Below are positions 14,032-25,953 of a stretch of DNA of 64,000 nucleotides, one piece after another (positions within the stretch are counted from its first letter, which is position 1; each line of letters starts with the position of its first letter). This stretch comes from Apostichopus japonicus. Lineage: Eukaryota > Echinodermata > Holothuroidea > Aspidochirotida > Stichopodidae. Under the pieces are notes generated by a model. The model searched no databases. It saw only the letters and a list, made by a program, of their open reading frames with translations, and had not been told where the DNA came from. Made by a program: the position numbers and the translations under genes. The stretch covers positions 34,174,898-34,238,897 of the forward strand of contig NC_092577.1 of NCBI RefSeq assembly GCF_037975245.1. Reading direction: 5' to 3'.

Positions 14032-14539
14032 CTTTACGAATCCAACTAGCCTCCGAGAACGCGAGCTTTCCGGTTATATTATCTGCCAATGATAAGATAT
14101 ATAATATTGTTCTACTTGGAAACCGCGATAAGGAACATTTGTCAGTAAATATTATTGGTACTACCATAAAGGTAATTCAGTACCAAAACTGTGGAGAAGA
14201 TAGTCCATTCCGAATTGTGCAAATGAAGTTACTAATTAATAAATGTCACCTAAAATAGAGCCTGTGTAACAAACTACTTGTTCCACTCTCAACCCAATGC
14301 CATTGAGGGTATAGTGGTTCAGTTGTCGTCTGCTTATAAAGGCTATATACTGAAAGCCCACGTATACAGACAGGCCTCTACGTGAAGATCTATACAGTCA
14401 GATAAACCAGTCTTTTATCTTTTCCGTATAGGAGTATAGCTGTTAATTTACATAACAATATAGCAGTTAAATTCCTGCATACTTTGATGAATAGCTGATG
14501 AACGCACAAGCTCACAACGACATTCGTGATTATCTGGAT

Positions 14540-14880
14540 CAAGGTATACATACCCTGCCTGATCTAGCCTTGATGCGCTTAATCCGACCACCGAAAAACG
14601 AAAACAAAAAGAGAAAAGCCTTTCATAACAGTTTGGATGAAAGCATCATGCAACAGACTGAATGAATACTTTTTAAAGAAAAGTCGCCCAGGAAAGAACC
14701 TGGGCACGAAAACCAAACTACCGAACGACTGATTCGCTCTCAACCCCAGTCCCCTTGCATCGGGACTGACACTGTGTGATCATCGTCGGGTGTGCATCAC
14801 CATTCCCCTCGAAAGGGAACGGATACTACACATCATCTTAGTCTAAAGACTGCATGAATACCCAAGTTCCGCCGCTAAAG
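14540..14880 (-). ncRNA. Possible structured RNA-derived sequence with a U2-like segment
   Basis: On the minus strand, 14849-14817 matches the 5' part of U2 snRNA as I recall it at about 27 of 33 positions. The match includes CTAAGAT and an exact GTGTAGTATC, the branch-point-pairing region. Downstream on the same strand several hairpins can be drawn, for example CAGTCCC pairing with GGGACTG and CCCAGG pairing with CCTGGG. The rest does not resemble U2, and there is no Sm site at the expected place, so it is not a functional U2 gene as it stands. A U2-derived SINE, a pseudogene or chance are the alternatives. Confidence 0.2.
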
Positions 14881-15120
14881 AAAGGGGACAAAAAAAAAGA
14901 TGATTAAGCTTTATATTGGCTATATTGTATTTACACTAATTTATTGTGAGCGGTAAACAAAGTTACTAACATTCCCGTACAATTGTGAATATTCCGGCAC
15001 TCTTTATTCATCTCGTATCATAACGATCAACTTATACTTTCTGAAATTCTTGCAAAGATTTGAATATATGAGTCTTATATTACATACCTTTGATCAGAAC
15101 TCTTTAACTGGATTTGCCTC

Positions 15121-15194
15121 TGACGTCACGACAGATATCGGCGAGTAATGAAAAGATATGACGTAAGACCGACAATGCCTGTATGGTGACGTCA
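15121..15194. promoter_or_regulatory. Cluster of CRE-like sites
   Basis: Two perfect TGACGTCA palindromes lie at 15121-15128 and 15187-15194, with a TGACGTAA variant at 15159-15166 between them. TGACGTCA is the consensus site of CREB/ATF bZIP factors. No coding exon is recognised nearby, so what it might control is unknown. Confidence 0.4.
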
Positions 15195-15466
15195 CACATT
15201 TTTCATGTGAGATATTATGACTTCGAATTTATTGGGAACCAATCATTACAAATATATTTATTAAATCTATTGAGAATGATTAATACTTAATGAAAATTAA
15301 ATTGCAACTTACGGATACGGTTAAAGTAGAATAGATTAATTCCCGTGCATATCTTGTTCGTTTTCTCCTTTCAGCTAAATATATTTCAAAAGTCATTTCG
15401 GTGGCTACTATAGGTCATATTTACACATAATATCTACTCTTTATAGGCAAGCCAAGCCGTAATTAA

Positions 15467-15573
15467 GAAATTAATGTGTAGCAAGTGGTATGGCAGATAT
15501 ATAGAAAATAAATACAGAATAACACATCAGAAAATAACACTTCACGGCCAGTTTCGTCCTTTTGGGACCCAAT
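15467..15573 (-). mobile_element. Inverted SINE-tail copy
   Basis: Read on the minus strand, this segment aligns with 15760-15862 on the plus strand. Both carry TCCCAA(A/G)AGGACGAAAC, then TGTGTTATT, CTATATATCTG and ATACCACTTG. The left copy lacks the tRNA-like head seen at 15693-15746. It is best explained as a truncated copy of the same SINE in the opposite orientation. Confidence 0.6.
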
Positions 15574-15689
15574 ATATTCTTTGTAAGTTGTCAGGAGTGC
15601 GCTCTGTGCAATCATTACACTTGGGTAATACGCCCTCAATAACGGTTATACAAAACCAATGTATACGCATTCACACACCAGTAGAATCA

Positions 15690-15865
15690 CTGTAGTCGAG
15701 TGGTACGGACTTCAGTCTGTGACACAAGATCCGGGGGTTCGATTCCTACCTTCGCCTGATTAGTCCCAAGAGGACGAAACCGGTCGTGAGGTGGAATTTT
15801 TCTGGTGTGTTATTTTTTATTTATTTACTATATATCTGTCATACCACTTGTTACACATTCATTAT
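15690..15865 (+). mobile_element. tRNA-derived SINE
   Basis: The head contains a pol III A box TAGTCGAGTGG at 15693-15703 and a B box GGTTCGATTCC at 15736-15746, 43 bp apart as in tRNA genes. No acceptor stem pairs around it, and a non-tRNA body follows, including AGGACGAAACCGG, then a (TA)n tract. This makes it a SINE rather than a working tRNA gene. Confidence 0.65.
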
Positions 15866-16082
<217 letters not shown>

Positions 16083-16084
16083 CA

Positions 16085-16270
16085 GGTGACAAATGCCTAC
16101 TGTGGAATTACGACCTTCCTTACCGGTTTAGAACCTCTGGACATACAATCAGCGTCCATGGCTTAGTCTGTTAGGGTGTCCGTGTACAAAGCGGGGCGCC
16201 CGGGCTCGAATCCCGGTGGAGGCTGGAAGGTTTTTCATTGTTCTTGATTTTCCAACTCATTACGATTTTC
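16085..16270 (+). mobile_element. tRNA-derived SINE, second family, copy 1
   Basis: It shares its whole length with the minus-strand copy at 54690-54880. A unique leader (CTACTGTGGAATTACGACC) is followed by a tRNA-like head from GCGTCCATGG to GTGGAGGC with a B box (GGCTCGAATCC). The tail then reads GTTCTTGATTTTCCAACTCAT. The tRNA-like head follows the leader rather than starting the element. A (TA)n tract adjoins it on each side. Confidence 0.7.
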
Positions 16271-16273
<3 letters not shown>

Positions 16274-16344
<71 letters not shown>

Positions 16345-16352
16345 CATACATA
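16274..16352. repeat. (TA)n and (CATA)n microsatellite
   Basis: A TA repeat running into CATACATA units, directly after the SINE tail. Confidence 0.9.
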
Positions 16353-16359
16353 CATACAT

Positions 16360-17310
16360 ATATGTTACAACACCAGCCCGTAACGCAATACCGGTGGCGT
16401 TAACAGTGATTTACGATCCGACCAAACGTATTCGTTTGATCAATGAAACGTGTATTACTTATTCTTTAGTTAAAACTAATAAACGTTGTTTTAAAATAAC
16501 TTTCCTTTAAAAATTGACCGTTATTTTACCGTTGTTGTAACCATTCTCATCAGAACACATTTCAAGGGATATACTGACGTTAACGACACAACATTATTTC
16601 ATAATGAATTGACCTCACCTCTTTCACAGAGCAGATGATCTTGGTGGCAGTATAATGAAGCACGATGCAAAGACCCAAACCCTTTTCGGGATCGACATTT
16701 TCTTGAGAAAATGGGTACGGTTTTAAAATTGAACAATGATCTGATGAACTCACAGTTGGCACGAACTTAGTGGGAATGGCGGTACAAAAATGCAAGGAGA
16801 ACAAACGATTTCTTTATTTGATAGTCGATAATATAGCTCATTAGATTACCAGTCTTATTTATTGAAGTTCCATTTCTTCTGTTTTCTTGAAGTAGTTAAA
16901 GCAATGCTGCTAAAGACAATAGTGAACAACAAGGACGAAAGTGTTCTAGAGCGTATTGTTATGATTATTCATATTACATGTGTAGTAATTAAATTGGTTA
17001 AGTATGACATGAAAGATTCAAAAATTGGTTTTGTATCGACAAACGTAACTATTACTTTGCAGAGAGAGAGAGAGAAAAGCGCCCTCCAAATCAAATTGTA
17101 TCGTGCATCATAATTGTATTAACGGTGAAAATATGGATGCGATACAGATGCGATTCTCTATGACTCGGTCAGATGGAATCAATGAAACAATAGTTAACGG
17201 AGTTGGTGTATTGGTGTATGAACGCTTTTATGAGAGAAGTATTACATTTTAACCGATATATAATGTCGACAAGTAAAAGCGTTGGTGCTTACTACTTGAT
17301 CATAATCAGT
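16360..17310. other. Unassigned stretch
   Basis: No gene is recognised. On the minus strand a segment near 16706-16615 is open and ends at a donor-like GAG|GTGAGG, but its acceptor is weak and the peptide is not recognised. A short (AG)n run lies near 17060. Confidence 0.35.
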
Positions 17311-18010
17311 GGCGTAGCCAGGAGTTTTTCAGTTGGGGCGCTGGGGGGGGGGGGCTTGAACATTTCCTGGAGGGGCTTGACCATTTTCTTGTTACTATAT
17401 CTAAGCGGAGCGCCACCATGAGTTGGAGCGCAGCGTACCGAAATGTTTTAGCTAAAAAGGCCTCCTAGATCGTTGGAAATGACATTTCCCAGGCCTTCTA
17501 AGCTGCTCTTAAGTTTTCTCAACATCCTTTATTTTGAGATCCCATGTTTTGATATGGTCATCAAATAGTTGAGTGAAATAAAAAAAAACAATCTGGTAAG
17601 TTACTTTGAACTATCGTGACATATCTTTTGTGAGTTTGACACCGGCATTGACATTTTTCGACAAATCTGCAAATTGCGCGTGGAAAATAAAAAAAGATTG
17701 ACTGGGCTTTGAGCCAAGTAACACACTGAAATGACCGAACTATATGTCAAACTGACATCAAAGATTGCGTCTGAAATATTATTAGGGTGATAGATTGATT
17801 GACCGGCAGTGGCGGAGTTAGGGGTATTGGTCAGGGGGCGAGAATGGCCCGTAGGGGCGCTTTCGACACTATCTAAGCGGAGCGCCACCACAGGTTGGCG
17901 CGGAGAGTACAGATTTTTTTTTTAATAAAGATCCTAGATCGTCGGAAATGACCCTTTCCAGGCCTTGCTAATTTGCAGATAAACGAAGAATAAATAGGTG
18001 TCATCGCCAA
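17310..18010 (+). repeat. Dispersed hairpin-core repeat, two copies
   Basis: Each copy starts with a GTGGCG(T/G)AG-type lead (17311 and 17811) and a G-rich stretch. It then carries the core ATCTAAGCGGAGCGCCACC followed by GTTGG(A/C)GCG (17397-17440 and 17870-17912), and later CTAGATCGT(T/C)GGAAATGAC. The core halves GCGCCACC and GGTTGGCGC can pair as a hairpin. The same core occurs at 22.15, 23.04 and 54.20 kb and inverted at 35.6 and 36.5 kb. No coding potential is seen. Confidence 0.75.
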
Positions 18011-18342
18011 TTGTGACAACTCTGAAGTTTATATGGGTGTTGAAAGTACATGCGCCTCATCACAATCCCTGTGGTATCTTTGTGAGTGCTCATGTTTTCG
18101 AAAAAATAGATCAAAAACCCCGTACAGTTCATGGAAAGAGTTTCGTATAGTACAACAGAATTAAGTGCCGATAAATTAAATACCGCCGTATATACGTTAG
18201 AGCATTTTGTCAGTTAACTACACCAACAAAATGTGACAAATGTCAATAGGTAGATGAGAGTGCAATAAAAAGTAAATAATCTCGAATAAGTAAAAAGTGC
18301 TAAAAAGCTGAAAAGGGCGCAGCAGTCCGTTTGAGTCCGTCA

Positions 18343-18361
18343 GGGTGGGGGGGGGGGGGGG
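18343..18361. repeat. Poly-G tract
   Basis: A run of about 18 G residues with one interruption. It is prone to quadruplex formation and to sequencing length error. Confidence 0.9.
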
Positions 18362-18906
18362 GCATCCGCCCTGACTGTTTGGACGCTCCGCCAATGTTGG
18401 CCGGTAGTTCTCAGCGATAGTGTTGTCTCCTTTCTTGAAAATTTGTTTTTTTTTAGCGGTTTTAAGAGCATCAGGGTACGTCCCAGAAGTGTAAACCCGA
18501 TTGAAAATGTAACAGGGTATCGAGGCAATGACCCGAGCAATGATGTGAGAAACATGTGTATGATGTCAGCATTTTTTAACTTTAAACATCTTCTTTGGCA
18601 TTCAAGTACCTGGAAAGTGGAAACCACCTTTCTATAAGGGTATAGTATTGCTCACTGCAAATCTCGTATCCTTCTTTCCGCACGACTGACTCAAGAGCCT
18701 GAGGTACATACTGGAACTTGATAGGCTACGCTGGTATATATTATAGCGAAATAGCGCCTCTAATTTCAATGAATTCGCTCTCGGTCAGGGTTGCCACAAA
18801 ATTGAAATTGGCCGATAACTGGCCAAATGACACAAATTTGGCATATTTTGAACCCCTTAGGCTGATGCTTTCCTCAGCTATCGGCCAAATCGCCGATGCC
18901 TAAGAT

Positions 18907-19371
18907 TTGTGTGTGGATTTGTATGTTTCCGCATCAGATAGTAAATCGAATTTGGCATATAAATACAAAGGATACATATGCACAGACGGCGTGGATGTAA
19001 CAGACAACCCAAATGACCTTGTTAATGAGATTGAGTCCTTCCGTTGGTGCTATGGTGATAACTTGAGAGACATGTCACAAGTTTCTGAAGTCCTGCAGCT
19101 TCTAAATGATTGTGACCTTAGTGCCTACTCAAATCTGTTATCGGCTGTGGTCCTATTTATTACACTTTCAGTCACAGTGGCGACAGCAGAAAGATCATTC
19201 TCCAAGTTGAAGCTAATCAAGACTTACCTACGTTCAACCATTTCTCAAGATCGGCTGGACTCGCTGGCTATCCTTTCCATCGAGAGCGAGGAGGCATGGT
19301 CACTTGATATGGATGGACTAATCGATATGTTTGCCGACAAGAAGGCCAGGCTCAGTAAATTCAAGTTCTAG
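18907..19371 (+). pseudogene. hAT transposase C-terminal fragment
   Basis: The open frame encodes a hAT-family C-terminal dimerisation domain. Its hallmark is the block around ATAERSFSKLKLIKTYLRST (about residues 97-116), followed by a QDRLDSLAILSIE segment. Full hAT transposases are usually over 500 residues, and the N-terminal BED finger and DDE catalytic core are not found upstream. This is therefore a truncated remnant ending in a normal stop. No terminal inverted repeats were identified. Confidence 0.8.
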
Positions 19372-19374
19372 CCT

Positions 19375-21320
19375 TTCCAAAATTCTCGGGAACTTGGATA
19401 CCATTTGTTCACAGGAGTTACGCCACGGGTGGAAATATACATGTTTATGTTAATTGGACATTGGTCTTATTGTACTTTCAATCTCTTAATGTATTCTAGC
19501 TTTGCAACACATTTTTCATGTTCCCAGTATGACAGACAAGGCGGACCAAAAATGTGTCTATGAACGCAGATTTCCCCAAAATCTCAGTCGATAAAATCAC
19601 CACGAAATGTTCCATATACGGCTTAGATTGTACCAGAGAGCTTGTAGAACCCCAGAGCTTCCAGGGCCCTAAGGCGGGCCCTGGACCCACGCCTTTGGGA
19701 CTTCGCGCTCGTGTAAAGGCACGTTTTCCATAATAATCATGATTTGATCCAAGGTCACCAAATGTCAATTATGGGTCAAAATGTGTTTTTTGGCAATAAC
19801 TTGTTCAACTACAATTGACAGGGTCCGACATGGTTGATATTTGTGGATTAGTTGTGTATGGGGTAAAGGATCGTTACCAAACACAACAGTTATGTGATGC
19901 AAGGTCAACAAAGGTCAATAAGGGGTTAAAAAATAGTATTTTTGCAATAACTTGAGAACCAAATGTCCATCAAGGTTTGGAGTTACGCTATTGTAATCCA
20001 ATAGTCGACCTGCATTTGACCTTTAACCTCAGGTTGACCTCTGGTGACCTGTATTAGTTTCTTTCAAGTTGATTATTTGAAGTTTCGTGGCCATATTCCA
20101 ATCTAAACTGTCCATAAGTTGACTCTTCTGCAACCTTAATGTGCGAAGTTATTAGAGATCAAGGTTTGGTTTGGTTTTGTAATACTCGGTGTGTGGATTC
20201 ATAACATTGAGTACAAGACCCCTATTGTTTTTATGGAGGTGTGTATAGCCACGTACGGCAGACTGACCTGTGTTATCATGCCATAGTGTTATTGTAACAA
20301 CTAGTTCTGGTTATACTGACAAGCAGAAGTCTAGTGCATTGAAGTCATCGAAGCCTCGATGCATTTTACATTCTGGTTTATCTCATCTTACTGCATCCAA
20401 TGCATAGGGAAATAAGATATTGTACTTCACCACATATCAGAAATGAGAGGAAGTGTGTGTGTGCGTGGGTGTATCTGTGTGAGCAAAAAAAGTGCCATAC
20501 ACTGTAATACATATTACGTTCAAACTCAATGAGTAGGTGTGTGATCATCAAAACTAGTGCATGTGTAATTGATGTCAGAGGTCAAGTAAACTAAAATTAG
20601 CTTTGACCAATTTTTTTGCATGTCATTGTTTAGGAAGAAGTCATTCAACCATGATTGACCATGTACACTTGCTTGACTAATGATTTCAAAGGTCAAGTCA
20701 ACTATTTTGCTGTTGCGGCTGTTTGCTATCGTCATGCAATTATTTGCAACTCTATGGATTGCCTCCTTGTAAATACTTTTACCAAAACCTTTTGCATCAA
20801 AAATGCAATTTCGTCAGATGGGAACAATGTGCACAAATCAAACCATGAACAGTCAAATCTTTGATTTTCATAAAGAGTTTATTTCAGATATCCGTCCAAT
20901 TGTTCTCAGTGATTTAAATTAGAAAATAAATTATACCTGCTTGCCATACAGTATTTACATAATCGCTCAGTGTTTTGGGCAAACGTTAATAGCAATGGCT
21001 TTCTGATTAAGGTGAAGAGTTTGAGCTGCAGTTACACTGAAGTTCCAGTTTACTTTTTCTTTGTATAAAGCCTTGCAATAGTCTTTCTACATATAACTAA
21101 GTCTTAAAGAAATCATTTACTGTCACAACCCACTCTTTATGTAATGGTGGTGGGGGTGGGTATCATGGTTTACTGAAGAGAAATGGATATATTACTAGTC
21201 ACTACTATCAGTTTTTGAAGCAATACATTATTTTGCCAGGTGCACAGTTATATCAAAGTTTTGCACAGAAATGTACAGAGATTCTTAGCATGACATAATT
21301 CCATGTTTGTATTATTAACA
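19375..21320. other. Non-coding stretch with short AGGTCA-rich repeats
   Basis: Two diverged blocks near 19740-19805 and 19890-19960 share CAAGGTCA, GTCAATAAGGG-like and GCAATAACTTG text. They look like an old tandem or dispersed repeat. No exon or RNA gene is recognised. Confidence 0.4.
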
Positions 21321-21322
21321 CA

Positions 21323-21715
21323 GTTTGAGGTGATAAATTCTTGTTTTTCCTTGAGAGCTGGTTTGGTTTACCAACATGTGCTAACAATTAAACATACGGG
21401 GGGCGTTTACCCAGTCTATAGAATTTCACAAGTTTTGTGAACTAGAAGCATTACACAGATGAAGTAGCGTGCTTCTTTGGTTTTAGTTCTTTGTATTTCT
21501 TTTGTATAAAGCTTTGAGGTTTGAGGTGATAAATTCTTGTTTTTCCTTGCGAGCTGGTTTGGTTTACCAACATGTGCTAACAATTAAACATACAGGGGGC
21601 GTTTTCCCAGTCTATAGAATTTCAAAAGTTCTGTGAACTAGAAGCATTAAACAGATGAAGTAGCATGCTACTTTGGTTTTAGTTCTTTGTATTTCTTTTG
21701 TATAAAGCTGTCATA
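21323..21715. repeat. Tandem duplication, period 196 bp
   Basis: A 196-bp segment beginning TTTGAGGTGATAAATTCTTG (21324) is repeated from about 21520. There are only a few differences, such as CGGGGGGCGTTTAC versus CAGGGGGCGTTTTC. The high identity implies a recent duplication. No coding content is seen. Confidence 0.85.
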
Positions 21716-22110
21716 AAAATTGAGTAAGGAAAAGGTATTGCAAAATAAAGGTAAGCTAGGAATAGTTCATACTGAAGTGTTACATTGTTTAATCCTTGGG
21801 CTTTACTGACAAGTTGTTGGAACCGTTTTCTCTTTACCAAAGTACAGTCAGTAGACATTCATATAAAGATACCAGTGATGATTGCTTCTTTAACAAAAAG
21901 GTTATACAAAATAAGAAGAACAAGAGATTAATCAAAAGGCAGTATGAAAAGTATTCATTTATTACAATCCATACAAATAAATATTTACATACAAACCACT
22001 ATGTTCATTATAGCTTCTTTTGTGTCTCTTGTAGAGTAGCATATCTTGTTTGCCAGACATAAGGTACGGTCGCCCGTGACGGTGCCTGAACAAGCCTGGA
22101 CTAATACAGG
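21716..22110. other. Unassigned stretch
   Basis: Open frames here are short and have no recognisable domain or splice context. I see nothing else in it. Confidence 0.35.
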
Positions 22111-22740
22111 GGCGTATCCAGGATTTTCTAACCCGGGGGGCGCGAATTACTATCTAAGCGGAGCGCCACCTTCGGTTGGCGCGCAGCGTACAAGAAAATT
22201 TCTGGTTTTGATAACCCCCCCCCTCCCCCCAGATCACCGGAAATGACACTTCTCGAGGATGAAATGACCAACCAGATGCACACTTTTGCCTGAGAACCAA
22301 GAATTTTTTTTCCATTCATAACCTTTTGAAGATTGTCACCAATCACACATCATGTTGACCTCATCACATCTCCTGTGGATCATTGCTTTTTGTAGGTGAT
22401 TTTACGTCGCGGCCCACAATAACCCGTAAGCCCCACTTTTCAAGGTTTTAAGCCAATTATTTGTTCAGAATTTGAAAATTCACAATTCTCGTGAATAAAA
22501 TCACTTCAAAACATACCCATAATGTTGCACACAATTTCATCTATGGACAACCAATACAGAAAAACCTTCTTCACCCCCTAACAGACCGGTCAAAATTGCA
22601 CGAGTAGAGGGAAGTATGATGAAGAATGGTGGTCAGGGAATTTTCGAAAATTCAGACACAGTTAATACATTGGTGTACAAATATTCAAACCTCTTATAAC
22701 GGCTACTATAAAACTTCGTTGAAGGAAATGAAAAATATCA
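22107..22740 (+). repeat. Dispersed repeat, long copy
   Basis: The segment starts with GGGGCGTATCCAGGATTTT and carries the hairpin core ACTATCTAAGCGGAGCGCC at 22149-22192. It continues for about 500 bp that reappear inverted at 36003-36590. Shared landmarks are AGATCACCGGAAATGAC, GACCGGTCAAAATTGCACGA and TACAAATATTCAAACCTC. It is non-coding on both strands. Confidence 0.85.
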
Positions 22741-22916
22741 TATATTTCCGAAACCGAACACTACACACATCTACAGTTTTGAGGCTGTTCATCCCGGAAC
22801 GCCATTTTCATACTCACTAATACGATGTGATATCTGCTGTTCGCTTTAAAAGTTCGAATAATTGAAATGAGACTGGAATAAATAACTATTATCTGTTTAT
22901 TATGCAAAGCTGCACC

Positions 22917-23220
22917 AGTGGCGTAACGATGAACCCGGGGGCTCCTGGCCCAACGGGGATCCCCTATCAGGAGGTCCAAGCAAGGGCGTCCGCAAAATTA
23001 TTTACAAGTAGGTCAAAAAGGTGTAACACACTACTTGCTACTATCTAAGCGCAGCGCCACCTTCGGTTGGCGCGGAGCGTACGACGATTTTTTTGGCCAA
23101 AAAATACTCCTAGATCGTCGGAAAAGACACTTCCCGTTCAAGTTGCATTTACACATCGGTTGTTTTGAGATCTCATGTCTTAGGATTTTGACTTTCAATA
23201 ATTTCAGTAATGCATTATGG
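22917..23220 (+). repeat. Dispersed hairpin-core repeat copy
   Basis: A GTGGCGTAACGATGAACCC lead is followed by the core CTATCTAAGCGCAGCGCC at 23041 and a GGTTGGCGCGGAGCGTAC partner. It then reads CTAGATCGTCGGAAAAGACAC and TTTTGAGATCTCATGTCT, matching the 17.4-kb copy along its length. Confidence 0.75.
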
Positions 23221-23254
23221 GTCCGTATGCAATGAACATAACTAGAGAACTGCA

Positions 23255-23655
23255 CTGAAAACTGAAATTGGTTCACCGACTAACAAAACGTTAGTCCATC
23301 TGGTGCCTCTCCCGACTAACATAGCTTTAGTCAGTTGCTATACCGACTAATTTATTCCGTAGTCAGTTGGATTTCTTAGTCGGTCATCTTAGTCCGTCAG
23401 CTTAGTCGATCAACAATTTTTTAGTCGGTAAATGTTTATTAGTCAGTTACATTAGTTGGTGGCATTAGTCGGTCTTTACCGACTAATTTATATGAGCCAC
23501 CGACTAGTTTATAGCAGGTTTTACATTAGTCAGGATGGTGCCTCTCCCGACTAACCTTTCTTAGTCGGTATCGACTGACTAGTTGCACTGACTAGATTCA
23601 CTGAAAGAATTAAACCCGACTAGTTTCACTGACTAGTATCACTGAAAGAAAAGAG
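23255..23655. repeat. Left TTAGTC-rich inverted array
   Basis: Clustered ACCGACTAA and TTAGTCGGT words alternate in both orientations, making a strongly self-complementary tract. The outer end reads CACTGAAAA. A matching tract in opposite polarity lies at 27785-28040 and ends TTTTTCAGTG. The pair could be the arms of one element of about 4.8 kb. Confidence 0.6.
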
Positions 23656-24269
23656 AGCAGAAGAAACACAAATAATGTGTACGTTGGCAGTATTTATTTC
23701 TGATAAAACTTCTGATGTCTACAAAAGGCTGACTTTCGACAGATAGAGAAGAAATCACTGTAAATAAAATCTGAAAATCTGATTTTTTTTCCAACAAAGT
23801 TAAGACAAGTTAATGGATCAAACATGAATCGCAAAAGTATAGCACTGCACAATAATGCAAAGTTGAGTCTTGGGCAAGGGTTCCTCATGACTTTCGTTTT
23901 AAAGTGGTACCCCAAATCGACACCAGTTAAGTCTTCACGAACAAAGAGTGTTTCTCTTAACTACAAATGGCCTCCCACTTGTCTTCAGGAAGCCAAAATC
24001 TGCACCATTATTGACCTGTGAACAGAAAATATGATATACGTGTAAGCACAGATACAGATATAGCACATGATAACTCACATTATCATAAACATACATTTAC
24101 ATTAAAATTTTATAACATATTGGGAGGTATACATTTAAATCTAGGTCCCTCAAATTATAAGCCAGGAATAGCAGCTTTACCAAATTATTATTAGCTTTGC
24201 ACAGCATAACACCAAGTTATTTCTCAAAGCTTAATAATTATGTTAATCATGTTAATAATGATCCCAATA

Positions 24270-25803
24270 GACCGGGATCCCGGAGGGTTTGGTTAGCTGG
24301 GAAGGTAACCAATTGCCTTGTACATCACAATGTTCACAGTGCATTCCTGTATATGAAACCAGACGACTGGCAAACCGACTGTGGTGGGTGTGGCTGGGAG
24401 AGCAATTTTAAAGTCACCTGATAGCTAACCTAGATCAGTTTTCATGGTAACACATCAAAGTAAGTACAATATGTCAGGTATGGCCCCAAGAGCAACAAAT
24501 GGCCATTGCCAGTAATTATTGGTGGTGGGGTACCCCTGCCAGTGATCTATAATTGACCCCTCAAGGCTGACCTAGGTCAGCTCATGAGGTAACCACTTGA
24601 AACCTACTGGAAAATGTTGGTTAGGGCTTCAGATACAACTGATGGGCATTGCCAGTAATTTTTATTGGTGGGGTACCCCTGCCAGTAGACCCCCAAAATG
24701 CCCATCCCCCATTGACCTAGATGAGCTCATGATGTAACCAGTTGAAAACTACTGGAAAATGGTATCACTTCATATGTAAGGGATGGGAATTTCCAGTAAT
24801 TTATATGGGGGGGGGTACCCCTGCCAGTAGACCCCCAAAATGCCCATTCCCTCATTGACTTAGGTCAGCTCATGAGATAACCAGTTGAAAATTACTGGAA
24901 AATGATAGGTATCACTTCATATGTAAGGGATGGGCATTTCCAGTCATTTACATTGGTGGGGTAACCCTGTCAGTAGACCCCCAAAATGCCCATCCCCCAT
25001 TGACCTAGATTAGCTCATGAGGTAACCAGTTGAAAACTACTGTAAAATGATTGGCAGGACTCTATATATATGTAAGGGATGGGCATTTCCAGTAATTTAT
25101 ATTAGTGGGGTACCCCTGCCAGTAGACCCCCAAAAAGCCCCCCCCCCCCTCATTGATCTAGGTCAGCTCATGATTTAACCAGTTGAAAACTACTGGAAAA
25201 TTATTGACAGGATTCTATATGTAAGGGATGGGCGGACTCTGGCAGTGGTGGCCCACCAATATAAAATACTGGAAATGCCCATCCTTACATATGAAGTGAT
25301 ACCTATCATTTTCCTGTAGGTTTCAACTGGTCAAATCATGAGCTCACCTAGGTCAATGAGGGGATGGGCATATTGGGGGTCTACTAGCAGGGGTACCCCA
25401 CCAATAAAATTTACTGGCAATGCCCATCCCTTGTATCTGAAGTCCTAACCAACATTTTCCAGTAGGTTTCAAGTGGTTACCTCATGAGCTGACCTAGGTT
25501 AGCCGTGAGGGGTCAATTATAGATCACTGGCAGGGGTACCCCACCACCAATAATTACTGGCAATGGCCATTTGTTGCTCTTGGGGCCATACCTGACACAT
25601 TGTTCTTACTTTGATGTGGTTACCATGAAAGCTGCTCTAGGTTAGCTATTAGGTGACTTTAAAATTGCTCTCCCAGCCACATCCACCACAGTCGGTTTGC
25701 CAGTCATCAGGTTTCATATACAGGAATGCATTGTGAACATTGTGATGTACCAGGCAATTGGTTACCTTCCCAGCTAACCAAACCCTCTGGACTCCCGCTC
25801 TAC
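24270..25803. mobile_element. Foldback element of about 1.5 kb with internal tandem units
   Basis: The left arm starts near 24278 with CGGAGGGTTTGGTTAGCTGG, and the right arm ends near 25792 with its reverse complement. The arms stay alignable inwards, for example GGCCCCAAGAGCAACAAATG at 24482 against its complement at about 25590. The centre is near 25240. The left arm also contains several direct copies of a unit of about 150 bp built on TACCCCTGCCAGTAGACCC and CAGTTGAAAACTACTGGAAA, so the arms are unequal in length. No ORF or transposase is present. Confidence 0.85.
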
Positions 25804-25953
25804 AGATCAGTGAAAATTTGACCAAACTTATGAAGCTTGCACGTTAATGATATACTAGACTGGTTTTTTTTTTAAAACAGGTTATGAAAAGTATCTTAAA
25901 TATCATTAAACAGTTGGGTACAATAGTTAAACTCACTCTTCCATCTTTTTTCT

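Noticed and set aside
13740-14258. 172-codon plus-strand ORF
   Set aside because: Its core is a 22-bp minisatellite. Three frames are open at once and there is no domain.
15693-15746. tRNA gene on A and B boxes
   Set aside because: There is no acceptor stem pairing, and it is followed by a SINE body found inverted nearby.
16580-16804. Minus-strand exon ending at GTGAGG
   Set aside because: The donor is good but the acceptor is poor, two frames compete, and no family is recognised.
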